A DNA stretch of 64,000 bases from Tateyamaria omphalii (GCF_001969365.1 NZ_CP019312.1:3348001-3412000); one strand, 5' to 3'; positions 52,616 to 62,319 are shown, counted from the stretch's first letter. The notes: a model not told the origin generated them from the sequence alone. A program made the numbers and translations.

Positions 52616-53389
52616 TCACAGTGCCGCGCGCGGGCGGCGCGAGAAGGTCAGATCGCGCAGCGTCACCTGGTTCATTTCCGGCCCCTCAAAGATCAGGTCG
52701 ACCCAGGCGCCTTCCACCCGCTTTTCATTCAGCTTGGAATAGGCGAGGTCAAACTCAACCGTCACGTCCGCCTCGTGCAGCGGCAATTCGCGTACGATCT
52801 GTTCAGTGTTGGGGCCGTGGCGCACGTTGAGCCGGGCAAAAATCTCGATCGGTTTTTCCATTTCGACAATGGTGTTCATGCCCAGAAGGTGGTTCTTCGT
52901 CAGACCATTCACTGCGTCGGCGGGCAGGTCGATCACCAGAGACAGGAACGAGCCGTCGAATTTGAACACGTCAAGCCGGACGCCGTAGGGGGCGAGATCC
53001 TGTTCCCGAAGGTTGCGCAGCTGGCGCAAAGTCATCTCGCTGAATTCGCAATCGTGAAACAGCGTCACTTCACTGCCCAGCATCGACTTGGTCTGGACTG
53101 ACGACATGCCGGGCATGCCGAGCGATCCGCGCCACAGTTCCGGCCGCCAGGACCATTCGGTGTTGTGGGGATGGGGAAAGGCGCTGGAGCCGATGGCGGG
53201 CAGCGCAAGCCGTTCGTCGGCCCGGTGGATCAAACGGTCGAGATGTGTTCGTAAAAGGCGCGCGGCAGAGCGCAGGCCGCGCAATTCCCCCAGATCCGTG
53301 CTTTTTGCATTGCGTGCGGCACGCGCCCAACGGCGCATCATCCGCTTGTGCGCGATACGGTCGATGAATGAGATGTGGTTGCCTGCCAT
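52616..53389 (-). CDS. Conserved-looking protein of unknown function (DUF6478-like)
   Basis: ATG at 53389 gives 257 residues; GTG at 53413 would add 8. The N-terminal third is basic and helical (HKRMMRRWARAARNAKSTDL, then LRTHLDRLIHRADERL). The C-terminal part is beta-rich with paired hydrophobic strands (SEVTLFHDCEFSEMTLRQLR, FLSLVIDLPADAVNGLTKNH, ADVTVEFDLAYSKLNEKRVE). It resembles a Rhodobacterales family I remember as DUF6478, with no known activity. No catalytic motif is visible. It is 13 bases ahead of the 123-residue unknown gene. Confidence 0.75.
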   Translation of the reverse strand: MAGNHISFIDRIAHKRMMRRWARAARNAKSTDLGELRGLRSAARLLRTHLDRLIHRADERLALPAIGSSAFPHPHNTEWSWRPELWRGSLGMPGMSSVQTKSMLGSEVTLFHDCEFSEMTLRQLRNLREQDLAPYGVRLDVFKFDGSFLSLVIDLPADAVNGLTKNHLLGMNTIVEMEKPIEIFARLNVRHGPNTEQIVRELPLHEADVTVEFDLAYSKLNEKRVEGAWVDLIFEGPEMNQVTLRDLTFSRRPRAAL

Positions 53390-53437
53390 GTGCCCTGCGC
53401 CAGTGCGTGTCACGGTGCACTATCTATGCCAAAGGTT

Positions 53438-54082
53438 TCACTCAAATAAACCCGCGAGGACCCCGTTGCCCGACTGTTTCGGAGCTGGCGTTGCAGAATT
53501 GTCCGGGGGTGCCACCGCCGCGACGACAGATTGTTCCTGGGTCCGCTCCACCGTTTGCGTCAACAGGCCTTGTCCAGCGCGGTCCAGTGCGGTGCTGTTC
53601 GCGTCTTCGTAGATGGCGAGGCCCAGCACATGGTTACCCACTTGGGCAGCACCACGCCAGTAGGTGCTGCGCATATCGGTGCTGGGTGGGGCGCCCGTCA
53701 CTTGTACCAATGCCAGCGGACCGTCATCGGCGCGTTGCAGGACAGTTTCCGCCGCGCTGTCGAAATTCGACGTGCTGATTTGTGCCGCGCCGGTCACTGC
53801 GACCGTGGTCGCCGTGATGATCGCGAGCGGTGCGTCCGTTGTTTGCTGGCCGCCCAGCGTGTCGCAGCGCGCCATGAGGGCAAAGCTGTCGCGTACGCTG
53901 CGCCTGTCCACGCAAAACCCGGGCGGCGGCATCAGTTTGACCGTGCCGCCCGCAAGGTTTGCACCGCTCAGCGCAAAGCTTTGTCCTGTCCCGGCCAGGT
54001 TGAGCCCTGCGAAATCCTCGCATGCGGCGAGGCCAAGCAGAAGCGTGCCGAGCAGGACCCCTTTAGAGATCCCAGTACTCAT
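53438..54082 (-). CDS. Lipoprotein of unknown function
   Basis: ATG at 54082 gives 214 residues that begin [20 protein letters not shown] followed by a lipobox Cys21 (LAAC-EDF), so it is a lipoprotein; acidic residues after the Cys suggest it may stay in the inner membrane if the E. coli rule holds. The body is small-residue rich and has one Cys pair ([15 protein letters not shown]). The C-terminal 40 residues are low-complexity. It overlaps the 3' end of ilvD by 20 bases in another frame. No family is recognised. Confidence 0.75.
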   Translation of the reverse strand: MSTGISKGVLLGTLLLGLAACEDFAGLNLAGTGQSFALSGANLAGGTVKLMPPPGFCVDRRSVRDSFALMARCDTLGGQQTTDAPLAIITATTVAVTGAAQISTSNFDSAAETVLQRADDGPLALVQVTGAPPSTDMRSTYWRGAAQVGNHVLGLAIYEDANSTALDRAGQGLLTQTVERTQEQSVVAAVAPPDNSATPAPKQSGNGVLAGLFE

Positions 54083-55826
54083 GCCGCTCTGCTTTTGCTC
54101 CGGGATGTGTGACGGCGCCCTTGTATGTTTCGCCCACAAGCTGCGCGTATTTCCATAGTGCGCCGGAGGCGTAGATGTTTTCGCGTGGGCCGGACCAATT
54201 GGCTTTGCGTTCCGCGAGTTCTTCGTCCGTGAGGTCGACGTTGATCGTCCCCTCAATCGCGTTGATGGTGATCACGTCGCCGTCTTTCAGTAGTGCAATG
54301 GGGCCACCATGGGCCGCTTCGGGGCCGACATGGCCGATGCAGAAGCCGCGCGTCGCGCCCGAGAAACGGCCATCGGTGATCAGCGCCACCTTCTTGCCCA
54401 TGCCCTGACCGGACAGGGCCGCCGTGGTGGCGAGCATTTCGCGCATGCCGGGGCCGCCCGATGGCCCCTCGTTGCGGATGACGAACACGTCGCCTTCCTC
54501 ATAGGTGCGGTTTTGGACCGCCTCGAAGGCATCCTGCTCGCATTCGAACACGCGGGCCGGACCGGTAAAGATCTGGTGCTGGGCTTCCATGCCCGCGACC
54601 TTCACGATGGCGCCTTCGGGGGCGACGTTGCCCTTGAGGCCCACGACGCCGCCGGTTTTCGTGATCGGGGTTTCGATGGGGTAGATGACGCGCCCGTCCG
54701 CCTCGAGGCTGATCTTGTCCAGCTCTTCGCCGATTGAATAGCCGGTGGCGGTCATGCAATCCTCATTGATCAGGCCCGCCTTGCGCAGTTCTTTCATCAC
54801 GACATAGGTGCCGCCGGCCTCGTACATATCCTTGGCCACGTATTGGCCACCCGGTTTCAGGTCGACGAAGTATGGCGTGTCGCGGAAAATTTCGCACACG
54901 TCATCAAGGTAGAAGTCGATCCCGGCCTCGTGTGCCATGGCGGGCAGGTGAAGGCCCGCGTTGGTGGACCCGCCGGTGCAGGCCACGACGCGAGCCGCGT
55001 TTTCGAACGCTTCGCGGGTGCAGATATCGCGGGCGCGGATGTTCTTTTCGATCAGTTGCATGACCGCGGCGCCGGAGGCTTCGGCATATTGGTCGCGGGA
55101 CTCATAAGGCGCGGGGGCCCCGGCGGAGTTCGGGAGGGCGAGGCCGATGGCCTCGGACACGCAGGCCATGGTGTTGGCGGTGAACTGGCCACCGCATGCG
55201 CCCGCAGACGGGCATGCGACGCGTTCCAGCACGTCAAGTTCCGCTTCGGTCATGGTGCCGTTTTGCTGGTGGCCGACGGCTTCGAACATGTCCTGCACGG
55301 TCAGGTCGCGGTTGGCGTATTCCACGGGGACTTTGGCACCGACAGGCGCGCGGCCCGGCAGGATGGATCCGCCATAAAGAAACACGGACGGCACGTTCAG
55401 ACGGATCATCGCCATCATCATGCCGGGCAGGGATTTGTCGCAGCCCGCAAGACCGACGATGGCGTCATAGCAGTGGCCGCGCATGGTCAGCTCGACCGTG
55501 TCGGCGATCGCTTCGCGGCTGGCGAGCGACGAGCGCATCCCCTCGTGCCCCATGGCGATGCCGTCGGTGACGGTGATGGTGGTGAACTCGCGCGGGGTGC
55601 CGCTGGCGGCTTTCACGCCCATCTTGACCGATTGCGCCTGACGATTCAGGGCGATGTTGCAGGGCGCCGCTTCGTTCCAGCAGGTGGCGACGCCGACGAG
55701 GGGCTGGTGGATCTCTTCCTCTGTCATGCCCATCGCGTAGTAGTAGGACCGGTGCGGCGCGCGTGCGGGCCCTTCGGTCACGTGGCGGCTGGGCAGCTTG
55801 GACTTGTCGAACTTGCCTTTGAGCAT
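54063..55826 (-). CDS. ilvD: Dihydroxy-acid dehydratase
   Basis: ATG at 55826, with GGGGGAGA upstream, gives 587 residues starting [20 protein letters not shown]; the frame extends upstream without family-like sequence. Cluster-ligand cysteines are at 56 (APCNI), 129 (GCDKSLPG) and 211 ([11 protein letters not shown]), and the C-terminal [20 protein letters not shown] is typical. It dehydrates 2,3-dihydroxy-isovalerate and 2,3-dihydroxy-3-methylvalerate in valine and isoleucine synthesis. It is a minus-strand gene but its coding strand is C-rich. A possible LysR-type regulatory region lies upstream (55841-55913). Confidence 0.93.
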   Translation of the reverse strand: MLKGKFDKSKLPSRHVTEGPARAPHRSYYYAMGMTEEEIHQPLVGVATCWNEAAPCNIALNRQAQSVKMGVKAASGTPREFTTITVTDGIAMGHEGMRSSLASREAIADTVELTMRGHCYDAIVGLAGCDKSLPGMMMAMIRLNVPSVFLYGGSILPGRAPVGAKVPVEYANRDLTVQDMFEAVGHQQNGTMTEAELDVLERVACPSAGACGGQFTANTMACVSEAIGLALPNSAGAPAPYESRDQYAEASGAAVMQLIEKNIRARDICTREAFENAARVVACTGGSTNAGLHLPAMAHEAGIDFYLDDVCEIFRDTPYFVDLKPGGQYVAKDMYEAGGTYVVMKELRKAGLINEDCMTATGYSIGEELDKISLEADGRVIYPIETPITKTGGVVGLKGNVAPEGAIVKVAGMEAQHQIFTGPARVFECEQDAFEAVQNRTYEEGDVFVIRNEGPSGGPGMREMLATTAALSGQGMGKKVALITDGRFSGATRGFCIGHVGPEAAHGGPIALLKDGDVITINAIEGTINVDLTDEELAERKANWSGPRENIYASGALWKYAQLVGETYKGAVTHPGAKAERHEYWDL

Positions 55827-55857
55827 CTGGCGTCTCCCCCGTAATAGCGTCCGGACT

Positions 55858-55886
55858 GCAATAGCCATTGGCCCGCCGTGCTGCAA
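55858..55886 (-). promoter_or_regulatory. Candidate ilvD promoter
   Basis: On the minus strand TTGCAG (complement of 55881-55886) and TATTGC (complement of 55858-55863) are 17 bases apart, placing the transcription start near 55851, about 25 bases ahead of the ATG. The -10 is weak, as in activator-dependent promoters. Confidence 0.4.
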
Positions 55887-55898
55887 GCGCCCGCGGTT

Positions 55899-55913
55899 GT
55901 AATAGACTATTGC
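55899..55913. promoter_or_regulatory. Palindrome GTAATAG-A-CTATTGC upstream of ilvD
   Basis: A 15-base near-perfect palindrome lies about 55 bases upstream of the inferred ilvD start. The half-site G(T/C)AATAG occurs twice more, at 55841-55847 and 55858-55864, the latter overlapping the -10. A main site near -55 to -65 with further half-sites nearer the promoter is the usual layout for LysR-type regulators. It could instead serve the divergent membrane-protein gene. Confidence 0.45.
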
Positions 55914-55994
55914 TGGCACTAGGTTTTCCGGACGGATTGCACCCGGTTGCTTGGCCAACCGTTTGGACAGGGGTGCACTCCATCAGGACGTGCC

Positions 55995-58900
55995 ATGGAT
56001 TCCACCATCTTTGCTTTCATCTGGAAGCATTCCAAGCGTGATCAGTTGATGTTGTTGGGGCTGACGATTGTCACGTTCCCGTTTCTGTTTGCCACGCTGG
56101 AATTGCCCAAGCGGATCATCAATGACGCCATCGGCGCGACCGATGACGTGGTGAACGTGTTTGGGTTCGATCTGACCCAGATCCAGTTCCTGCTGGCCTT
56201 GTGCTTTGGCTATCTGGGTGCGGTGCTGGCGCATGGTCTGCTGAAGATGCGTCTTAACACCATGAAGGGTGTGACAGCCGAGCGGCTCTTGCGCCGTTTC
56301 AGGTTCCAGTTGCTGAGCCGCATGCTGCGGTTCCCCCGTAGCTACTTCCGGTCCACCAGCCAGGGCGAGTTGGTGAGTATGGTCACGTCCGAGGCGGAGC
56401 CGATGGGCGGGCTGATGGGCGACATGGTGGCCCAGCCGGTATTTCAGGCGGGCCAGATGCTGATCATCGTGGTGTTCCTGTTTCTGCAATCGGTGTGGTT
56501 CGGGTTGGCGGGGATCGCGCTGATCCCGCTGCAGGCTTGGATCATTCCGATGCTGCAACGTCAGATCAACCTTTTGAACAAAGAGCGTATTCGCCAGATC
56601 AGATCGTTTTCATCCGAGATCGGGGAAAGTGCGGCGGGCATTTCCGATCTGCGCACCAATGGCGGCCTGCGCTACCGTTTGGCGCAATTCACAAGCCGGT
56701 TGGGTCGGCTGTTCGAAGTGCGCTTCCAGATCTACCAGAAAAAGTTCTTTATGAAGTTTCTCAACAACTTCATCACGCAGCTGACGCCATTCTTTTTCTA
56801 TTCCGTCGGCGGGGTGCTGGCCATCCGGGGCGACATCACCGTGGGCGCGCTTGTCGCAGCCATCGCGGCGTACAAGGATCTGTCGAGCCCGTGGAAAGAG
56901 CTTCTGACCTATTACAACCAGACGCAGGACATGTCGTTGCGATGGGAGATCGTGACGGACCGGTTCGCGCCGCGCGACATGATTGATGAGGCGCTGTTCG
57001 AGGGTGAGCCGGAGGTGATCCCGCATTTGCAGGGCGATATCGTTCTGAATGACGTGACCGTGCGCAACGCGGAAAACACGCCTGTGCTGGAACGCATTGA
57101 CCTGACCATTCCCAAAGGCGCGCGTGTTGCCATTCAGGCCAAAAACCAGACGGAACGGACGGCTTTGGCGGAGTTGCTGGTGCGCGAGGTGCTCCCCACG
57201 CGCGGGTCGATCACGATAGCCGGGCATGACCTGTCCGAACTGCACCAAGAGGTCGTGTCGGCGCGCATCGGCTATGCCCAAGCGCGCCCGTATCTGTTTG
57301 ATGGAACGCTGGGCACCAACCTGTTGATGCCGCTGATGACCCGGCCCAACACGGTGCCGTGGGGTCAGGGCCGCAAGGACCGCTATGTGACCGAGGCGCT
57401 GCGGTCGGGCAACAGCCCGGATCGGGTCGACACCGAATGGGTCGATCCCGCACTGGCCGGTCTGGGGACCGAAGATGAGGTGCGGGCGTGGTGGTTCGCG
57501 CTGGTCGAGGCGATGGGCATTGATGAGTTCATGTTCCGCCGGATGCTGGACAGCCGCATGGACCCCAACCAGCACCCTGATCTGGCAGAGGCCATCGTGG
57601 GGCTGAGACCTGTAGTGGCAGAACGCTTGCGGGAGGAGGGATTGGAGGACGCCGTCTATCGCTTTGACCCCGACGAATTCAACCCAGCGGTCCCGCTGGG
57701 CGGCAACCTGCTGTTCGCCGCACCATCGCGCGATATCTCGCAACAGGGGCTGGCGCGGGACGAACGCTTTATCAACCTGGTGTTTGAACACGGATTGGCG
57801 GAGCAGGGCATCGCCATCTCACAGACGCTGATTGAGACGTTGCACCAGACCTTTGGCCGCGACGGCACCAGCCACCCGCTGTTCACCGCGCTCAACATCG
57901 ATGAAGAGATGTATGAGCAGCTGGTCGACATCTCGTCCCGCAGGCGAGACCGGGGCGACATTGCGCTGACTGATGACGAGTTCGCGCTGCTTCTAACGGT
58001 GCCTTTTGCCTTTACGGCCGAACAGATCGGCCCGGCCTTTCCCGAAAGTTTCAAGAACGAGATCGTGCAGATCCGCAAGACAAGCGGTGCGGCTCTGCGC
58101 GAGCAGACGCAGGGGTTCTTTATCCCCATTGCGCCTGACACGTATCTGCCGCGCCTGACTTTGGTCGAAAACCTTCTCTATGGTCGGATTTCCATGTTTG
58201 CCGGGGCCAAGGCGGAAGTGATCGAGGATCTGGTGGCCGACGTGCTGAACAAGCATGAGTTGCGCAGAAAGGTGGCCGAGACCGTGTTCGACATTCGCAC
58301 CGGTCTGGGTGGTACGAACTTGCCCACGATCTTTCACGAACGTGCCGCGTTCTCGCGCGCGGGGATCAAGCGGCCGGATATCCTTGTGCTGGACCGCGCG
58401 CTGGCCAGCCATGGGAATGAGCAGCGGCGCAAGACCCGTGAGGCGCTGCGGGAGTTGCTGCCCGAGTCCACGTTGATTTTCCTGGAAGAGAATTTCAACA
58501 ATCCCGACGCCTACGACATGTTTGTCGAGATCAAGGACGGGCGGATTGATGGGGTTCAGGCGCATGATGAGGATGAGGAGGAAGCCGACGATCTGAGCCG
58601 CAAGTTGCGCGTGATCTCTCGGGCCGAGCTGTTTTCGGGCGTGACCAGTCGCAACCAGCGGCTGCTGGCCTTTGCGGCCCAGTGGTACACGGCCAAGCAG
58701 GGGCAGCGCATCTTTTCCATGGATGAAAAGCCTGATGCTGCGTATCTGTGCGTCAAAGGCAGCGCGGTGCTGACCTATGACGGTGAGAATGGTGAGGACA
58801 GGCACGTGTCCGTTGTGGAGCCCGGCAGACTGATCGGCGATCTGGCCATCATCCTGAACGAGCCCCGGCAGCTGCATCTGACCGCGCTGACCGACGTAAC

Positions 58901-59078
58901 GTTCCTGCGCATCGGCGCGAGTGAATTCCGCGCCGTGCTGGAGGAAGATGCCACTGTGCTGCGCAGCCTGTTGAACACCGTGGCCGGGCACCTGACAGGT
59001 GCCGCTGAACTGCTCCGGCAGGCCAACATCCAGATCCCCGAGGACGAGGGGCCGCCACCGCCGCCGCTGGATCGTTGA
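55995..59078 (+). CDS. ABC-exporter-like membrane protein with degenerate nucleotide-binding domain and C-terminal cyclic-nucleotide-binding-like domain
   Basis: ATG at 55995 gives 1027 residues. Residues 1-320 are an ABC exporter membrane domain with about six segments (FRFQLLSRMLRFPRSYFRST marks the first coupling helix). From 345 an ABC ATPase domain begins, but the Walker A counterpart at 378-393 reads VAIQAKNQTERTALAE: all three glycines and the lysine are replaced. About 270 extra residues (roughly 448-715) separate the Q-loop-like part from the rest. The signature position reads NLPTIFHER (775-783), Walker B is ILVLDR (796-801) without its glutamate, and the H-loop histidine is missing (IFLEENF). 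Residues 885-1000 resemble a cyclic-nucleotide-binding domain with GDLAIILNEPRQLHLTAL. It is one base into the CPBP gene. Confidence 0.88.
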   Translation: MDSTIFAFIWKHSKRDQLMLLGLTIVTFPFLFATLELPKRIINDAIGATDDVVNVFGFDLTQIQFLLALCFGYLGAVLAHGLLKMRLNTMKGVTAERLLRRFRFQLLSRMLRFPRSYFRSTSQGELVSMVTSEAEPMGGLMGDMVAQPVFQAGQMLIIVVFLFLQSVWFGLAGIALIPLQAWIIPMLQRQINLLNKERIRQIRSFSSEIGESAAGISDLRTNGGLRYRLAQFTSRLGRLFEVRFQIYQKKFFMKFLNNFITQLTPFFFYSVGGVLAIRGDITVGALVAAIAAYKDLSSPWKELLTYYNQTQDMSLRWEIVTDRFAPRDMIDEALFEGEPEVIPHLQGDIVLNDVTVRNAENTPVLERIDLTIPKGARVAIQAKNQTERTALAELLVREVLPTRGSITIAGHDLSELHQEVVSARIGYAQARPYLFDGTLGTNLLMPLMTRPNTVPWGQGRKDRYVTEALRSGNSPDRVDTEWVDPALAGLGTEDEVRAWWFALVEAMGIDEFMFRRMLDSRMDPNQHPDLAEAIVGLRPVVAERLREEGLEDAVYRFDPDEFNPAVPLGGNLLFAAPSRDISQQGLARDERFINLVFEHGLAEQGIAISQTLIETLHQTFGRDGTSHPLFTALNIDEEMYEQLVDISSRRRDRGDIALTDDEFALLLTVPFAFTAEQIGPAFPESFKNEIVQIRKTSGAALREQTQGFFIPIAPDTYLPRLTLVENLLYGRISMFAGAKAEVIEDLVADVLNKHELRRKVAETVFDIRTGLGGTNLPTIFHERAAFSRAGIKRPDILVLDRALASHGNEQRRKTREALRELLPESTLIFLEENFNNPDAYDMFVEIKDGRIDGVQAHDEDEEEADDLSRKLRVISRAELFSGVTSRNQRLLAFAAQWYTAKQGQRIFSMDEKPDAAYLCVKGSAVLTYDGENGEDRHVSVVEPGRLIGDLAIILNEPRQLHLTALTDVTFLRIGASEFRAVLEEDATVLRSLLNTVAGHLTGAAELLRQANIQIPEDEGPPPPPLDR

Positions 59079-59986
59079 TGGGAGTTCTGAGCTTCGATTA
59101 TCGCCCACATGCCAGGTTTATTGATCCCGCACGGGATCGCGCACAGCTGTGGCGCTTGGGTCTGGGTGTCGTGCTGGTCGCCGGCTTCTTTCTGGTCCTA
59201 AGCAATCTGGTCTTTGGCACCATCCTTGGCGTGCTGGACCCGCAGACCGCCAGCGCTGTCGTGCGGGACGCACAGACCGGCCGGACTGCGGGTGGCATGC
59301 TGCTCTTGCTTTTTCAGCTTGGCCTTTTGGCTGTTGCGGCGTCCATGGTTGTCGTCATGGTGCACAAGCGCCGTCCGGCGACCCTGATTGGGCCCATCGG
59401 GCTGGCAATCCGTCAGTTCGGCGCCGTGCTGTTCATGATGGTGTTGCTGACCATCGCCCTGTGGCTGCTGCCGCCTTACGACATGGGCGAGGGGACACTG
59501 ACCCTGAACATGTCCGTCGGGCGCTGGTTGGTCCTGTTGCCCATCGCGGTGGTTGCCGTTCTGATCCAGATCGGGGCGGAGGAGATTGTCTTTCGCGGGT
59601 ATTTGCAGCAGCAATTGGCGGCGCGGTTTCGGTCGCCGCTGATCTGGATGATTGCCCCCGCGGCGCTGTTCGGGGCGGGGCATTATCTTCCGGACAGTGC
59701 GGGCAGCAATGCGCTCACGATCGCGCTGTGGGCCACGATGTTCGGCATCCTGATGGCGGATCTGACGGCGCGTTCGGGTACGCTTGGGCCTGCGATGGCG
59801 GTGCATTTTGCAAACAACATCTCGGCGATGGTGCTGACCGCCACACCGGACGAGATGTCGGGCCTGGCGCTTTATGTCCTGCCCTTTGGGATGGGGGACG
59901 AGGCGGCGATGGCGGCGTGGCTGCCCGTCGACTTCGGTTTCATGCTGGTGAGCTGGCTGGCGGCGCGTCTTGCTATCCGCGCTTGA
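59078..59986 (+). CDS. CPBP-family intramembrane metalloprotease
   Basis: ATG at 59078 shares its A with the preceding TGA, giving 302 residues with about seven to eight membrane segments. The ABI/CPBP motifs are complete: EEIVFRG (Glu168, Glu169), GHYL (His202) and HFANN (His243). Relatives cleave prenylated or membrane substrates, or give immunity to peptide bacteriocins. Coupling to the degenerate ABC-type protein suggests that the two work together in the membrane, perhaps in processing or export of a peptide. No peptide gene is evident nearby. Confidence 0.88.
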   Translation: MGVLSFDYRPHARFIDPARDRAQLWRLGLGVVLVAGFFLVLSNLVFGTILGVLDPQTASAVVRDAQTGRTAGGMLLLLFQLGLLAVAASMVVVMVHKRRPATLIGPIGLAIRQFGAVLFMMVLLTIALWLLPPYDMGEGTLTLNMSVGRWLVLLPIAVVAVLIQIGAEEIVFRGYLQQQLAARFRSPLIWMIAPAALFGAGHYLPDSAGSNALTIALWATMFGILMADLTARSGTLGPAMAVHFANNISAMVLTATPDEMSGLALYVLPFGMGDEAAMAAWLPVDFGFMLVSWLAARLAIRA

Positions 59987-60043
59987 TTGCATTTGGCGCG
60001 GCCCCGGATTAACTGAAGCAAAGAACGGCAGCAGGAAGCCCAC

Positions 60044-60973
60044 ATGAACTGGATCACCAACTACGTCCGGCCCCGGATCAACTCGATCTTTTCGCGGCGC
60101 GAAACCCCGGACAATCTGTGGACCAAGTGCGACAACTGCGGCACCATGCTGTTTCACCGCGAGTTGGCGGACAATCTGAATGTCTGCACCAATTGCAATC
60201 ATCACATGGCGATCACCCCGCGGGATCGGTTCACGGCGCTGTTCGACGGTGGCATCTTTACCGAGGTCGAGGTGCCTGCACCGCTGGCTGACCCGCTGCA
60301 ATTCCGCGATCAGAAAAAGTACCCCGACCGGATGAAGGCCGCCCAGAAGACCACCGGTGAAAGTGAGGCGATGCTTGTCGCCCGGGGTGAGATGGGCCGC
60401 ACACCGGTTGTCGCCTGCGCGCAGGACTTTTCCTTCATGGGTGGGTCCATGGGCATGTATGTGGGCAACGCCATCATCGCTGCCGCCGAAGAGGCGGTGA
60501 AGCTGAAGCGCCCGCTGATCCTGTTTTCCGCCGCTGGGGGCGCGCGGATGCAGGAGGGGATCCTGAGCCTGATGCAGATGCCGCGCACCACCGTCGCCGT
60601 GCAGATGCTGAAAGAAGCGGGCCTGCCCTATATCGTTGTGCTGACACATCCGACGACGGGCGGTGTAACCGCGTCCTATGCCATGCTGGGTGACGTTCAT
60701 ATTGCCGAACCCAACGCGCTGATCTGCTTTGCTGGCCCGCGCGTCATCGAACAGACCATTCGCGAGAAGCTGCCCGAAGGGTTCCAGCGGGCCGAGTACC
60801 TGCTGGATCACGGCATGCTGGACCGCGTGACAAGCCGGACCGAAATGCGGGATGAGCTGATCACGATCACCCGGATGCTGATGGGCGAACCGCCCGCGGT
60901 CAAAGGGGACCTGCCTGCACCGGCGCCCATCCCGACGGAAGAGCCTGTGACCGAGGACGCAGCCAAGGAATGA
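60044..60973 (+). CDS. accD: Acetyl-CoA carboxylase carboxyltransferase subunit beta
   Basis: This 309-residue protein has the N-terminal zinc finger (Cys29, Cys32, Cys48, Cys51) and the carboxyltransferase core with [31 protein letters not shown] and [15 protein letters not shown]. With AccA it carries carboxyl from biotin to acetyl-CoA to make malonyl-CoA for fatty acid synthesis. The C-terminal tail is proline- and glutamate-rich. It overlaps folC by 4 bases, the usual accD-folC arrangement. It lies 57 bases after the CPBP gene. Confidence 0.96.
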   Translation: MNWITNYVRPRINSIFSRRETPDNLWTKCDNCGTMLFHRELADNLNVCTNCNHHMAITPRDRFTALFDGGIFTEVEVPAPLADPLQFRDQKKYPDRMKAAQKTTGESEAMLVARGEMGRTPVVACAQDFSFMGGSMGMYVGNAIIAAAEEAVKLKRPLILFSAAGGARMQEGILSLMQMPRTTVAVQMLKEAGLPYIVVLTHPTTGGVTASYAMLGDVHIAEPNALICFAGPRVIEQTIREKLPEGFQRAEYLLDHGMLDRVTSRTEMRDELITITRMLMGEPPAVKGDLPAPAPIPTEEPVTEDAAKE

Positions 60974-62241
60974 GCACCGGTTCCGACGCCATCCTCGAAC
61001 GGATGATGGCGCTGCACCCCAAGATCATCGACCTGACCTTGGACCGGGTTTGGCGGCTTTTGGACGCGCTGGGCAATCCGCAGAACGACCTGCCGCCGGT
61101 GATCCATATCGCGGGCACCAACGGCAAGGGGTCGACACTCGCGATGATCCGCGCGGGGCTCGAGGCGGCAGGCCACCGGGTGCACGCCTACACCTCGCCC
61201 CATCTGGCGCGGTTTCACGAACGGATCCGGCTGGTGGGCGAGCTGATTTCCGAGCCTGATCTGACGGCCTATCTGGATGAATGCTATGCCGCAAATGATG
61301 GCGCCGACATCACTTATTTCGAGATCACGACATGCGCTGCGATCCTTGCCTTTGCCCGGACGCCTGCTGACTACACGCTGCTTGAGGTGGGGCTGGGCGG
61401 CAGGCTGGATGCGACCAATGTGATCGACCAACCCGCGCTGACGATCATCACGCCGGTCTCCATGGACCACGAGGCGTTTCTGGGCGACACGCTTGCCAAA
61501 ATCGCGGGTGAAAAGGCGGGGATCATCAAACGCCGCGTGCCCGTCATTGTCGGACCGCAGGATGATGATGGGCTGGATGTGATCGAGGCGCGTGCCACGA
61601 GGCTGGGCGCGCCCATTCTGGCCTACGGTCAACACTGGCATGCGGCACCCGAACGAGATGGTATCGTGTATCAGGATGAGGTCGGCTTGCTGGATCTGCC
61701 GCGCCCCGTGCTGCCGGGCGATCACCAGATCCAGAATGCGGGCATAGCCCTTGCCGCGCTGCGTCACCTGGGCTGTGATGAGGCGGCCTGCGAAGCGGCT
61801 GTCACTCAAGCGCAGTGGCCCGCGCGGATGCAACGGCTGCGCACCGGGCCGCTGGTCGAACAGGCGGGCGATGCAGAACTTTGGCTGGATGGTGGGCACA
61901 ATCCGGCGGCGGGCCTTGCGCTGGCCCGCGTCTTGCGCAGCTTGCCGAAGCGGTCCACGCACCTGATCTGCGGGATGTTGAACACTAAGGACGCGCGCGG
62001 ATATTTGCGCCCGCTTGCGGCGTATGTGGACAGCCTGACCGCGATGTCGATCCCAGGCGAGAAGAACACGTTGCCCGCTGCTGAAACGGCGGCGGCGGCG
62101 CGGGATATCGGTATCACGGCTTATGAGGCTGAGGATGCTGCGGCTGCCCTGACTGCAATCCTGACCAAAGAACCGCAGGCGCGCGTTTTGATCTGTGGCT
62201 CGCTTTATCTTGCCGGGGCTGTTCTGCGCGAAAACGGCTGA
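60970..62241 (+). CDS. folC: Bifunctional folylpolyglutamate/dihydrofolate synthase
   Basis: This 423-residue Mur-ligase-like enzyme makes dihydrofolate and adds glutamates to folates. The P-loop [13 protein letters not shown] is near residue 50, followed by [29 protein letters not shown], the [20 protein letters not shown] segment with the carbamylated-lysine region, and [12 protein letters not shown] of the C-terminal domain. It overlaps accD by 4 bases. A weak 5-bp hairpin follows, and a separate promoter precedes the next gene, so the operon probably ends here. Confidence 0.95.
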   Translation: MSTGSDAILERMMALHPKIIDLTLDRVWRLLDALGNPQNDLPPVIHIAGTNGKGSTLAMIRAGLEAAGHRVHAYTSPHLARFHERIRLVGELISEPDLTAYLDECYAANDGADITYFEITTCAAILAFARTPADYTLLEVGLGGRLDATNVIDQPALTIITPVSMDHEAFLGDTLAKIAGEKAGIIKRRVPVIVGPQDDDGLDVIEARATRLGAPILAYGQHWHAAPERDGIVYQDEVGLLDLPRPVLPGDHQIQNAGIALAALRHLGCDEAACEAAVTQAQWPARMQRLRTGPLVEQAGDAELWLDGGHNPAAGLALARVLRSLPKRSTHLICGMLNTKDARGYLRPLAAYVDSLTAMSIPGEKNTLPAAETAAAARDIGITAYEAEDAAAALTAILTKEPQARVLICGSLYLAGAVLRENG

Positions 62242-62289
62242 GCACGGTCTGTGACAGACGCTTCAATATGTGGGTCTAACCGCGTTATG

Positions 62290-62319
62290 TTGACGAAACG
62301 GCGGTGATTTCGCTATATC
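62290..62319 (+). promoter_or_regulatory. Probable promoter of the 62381 gene
   Basis: TTGACG (62290-62295) and TATATC (62314-62319) are 18 bases apart, in an AT-rich patch between folC and the next gene. The start of transcription would be about 55 bases ahead of the ATG. Confidence 0.6.

Noticed and set aside
54843..55844. A 333-codon + strand frame over ilvD
   Set aside because: It is antisense to ilvD, and its Gly/His/Arg-rich sequence has no domain.
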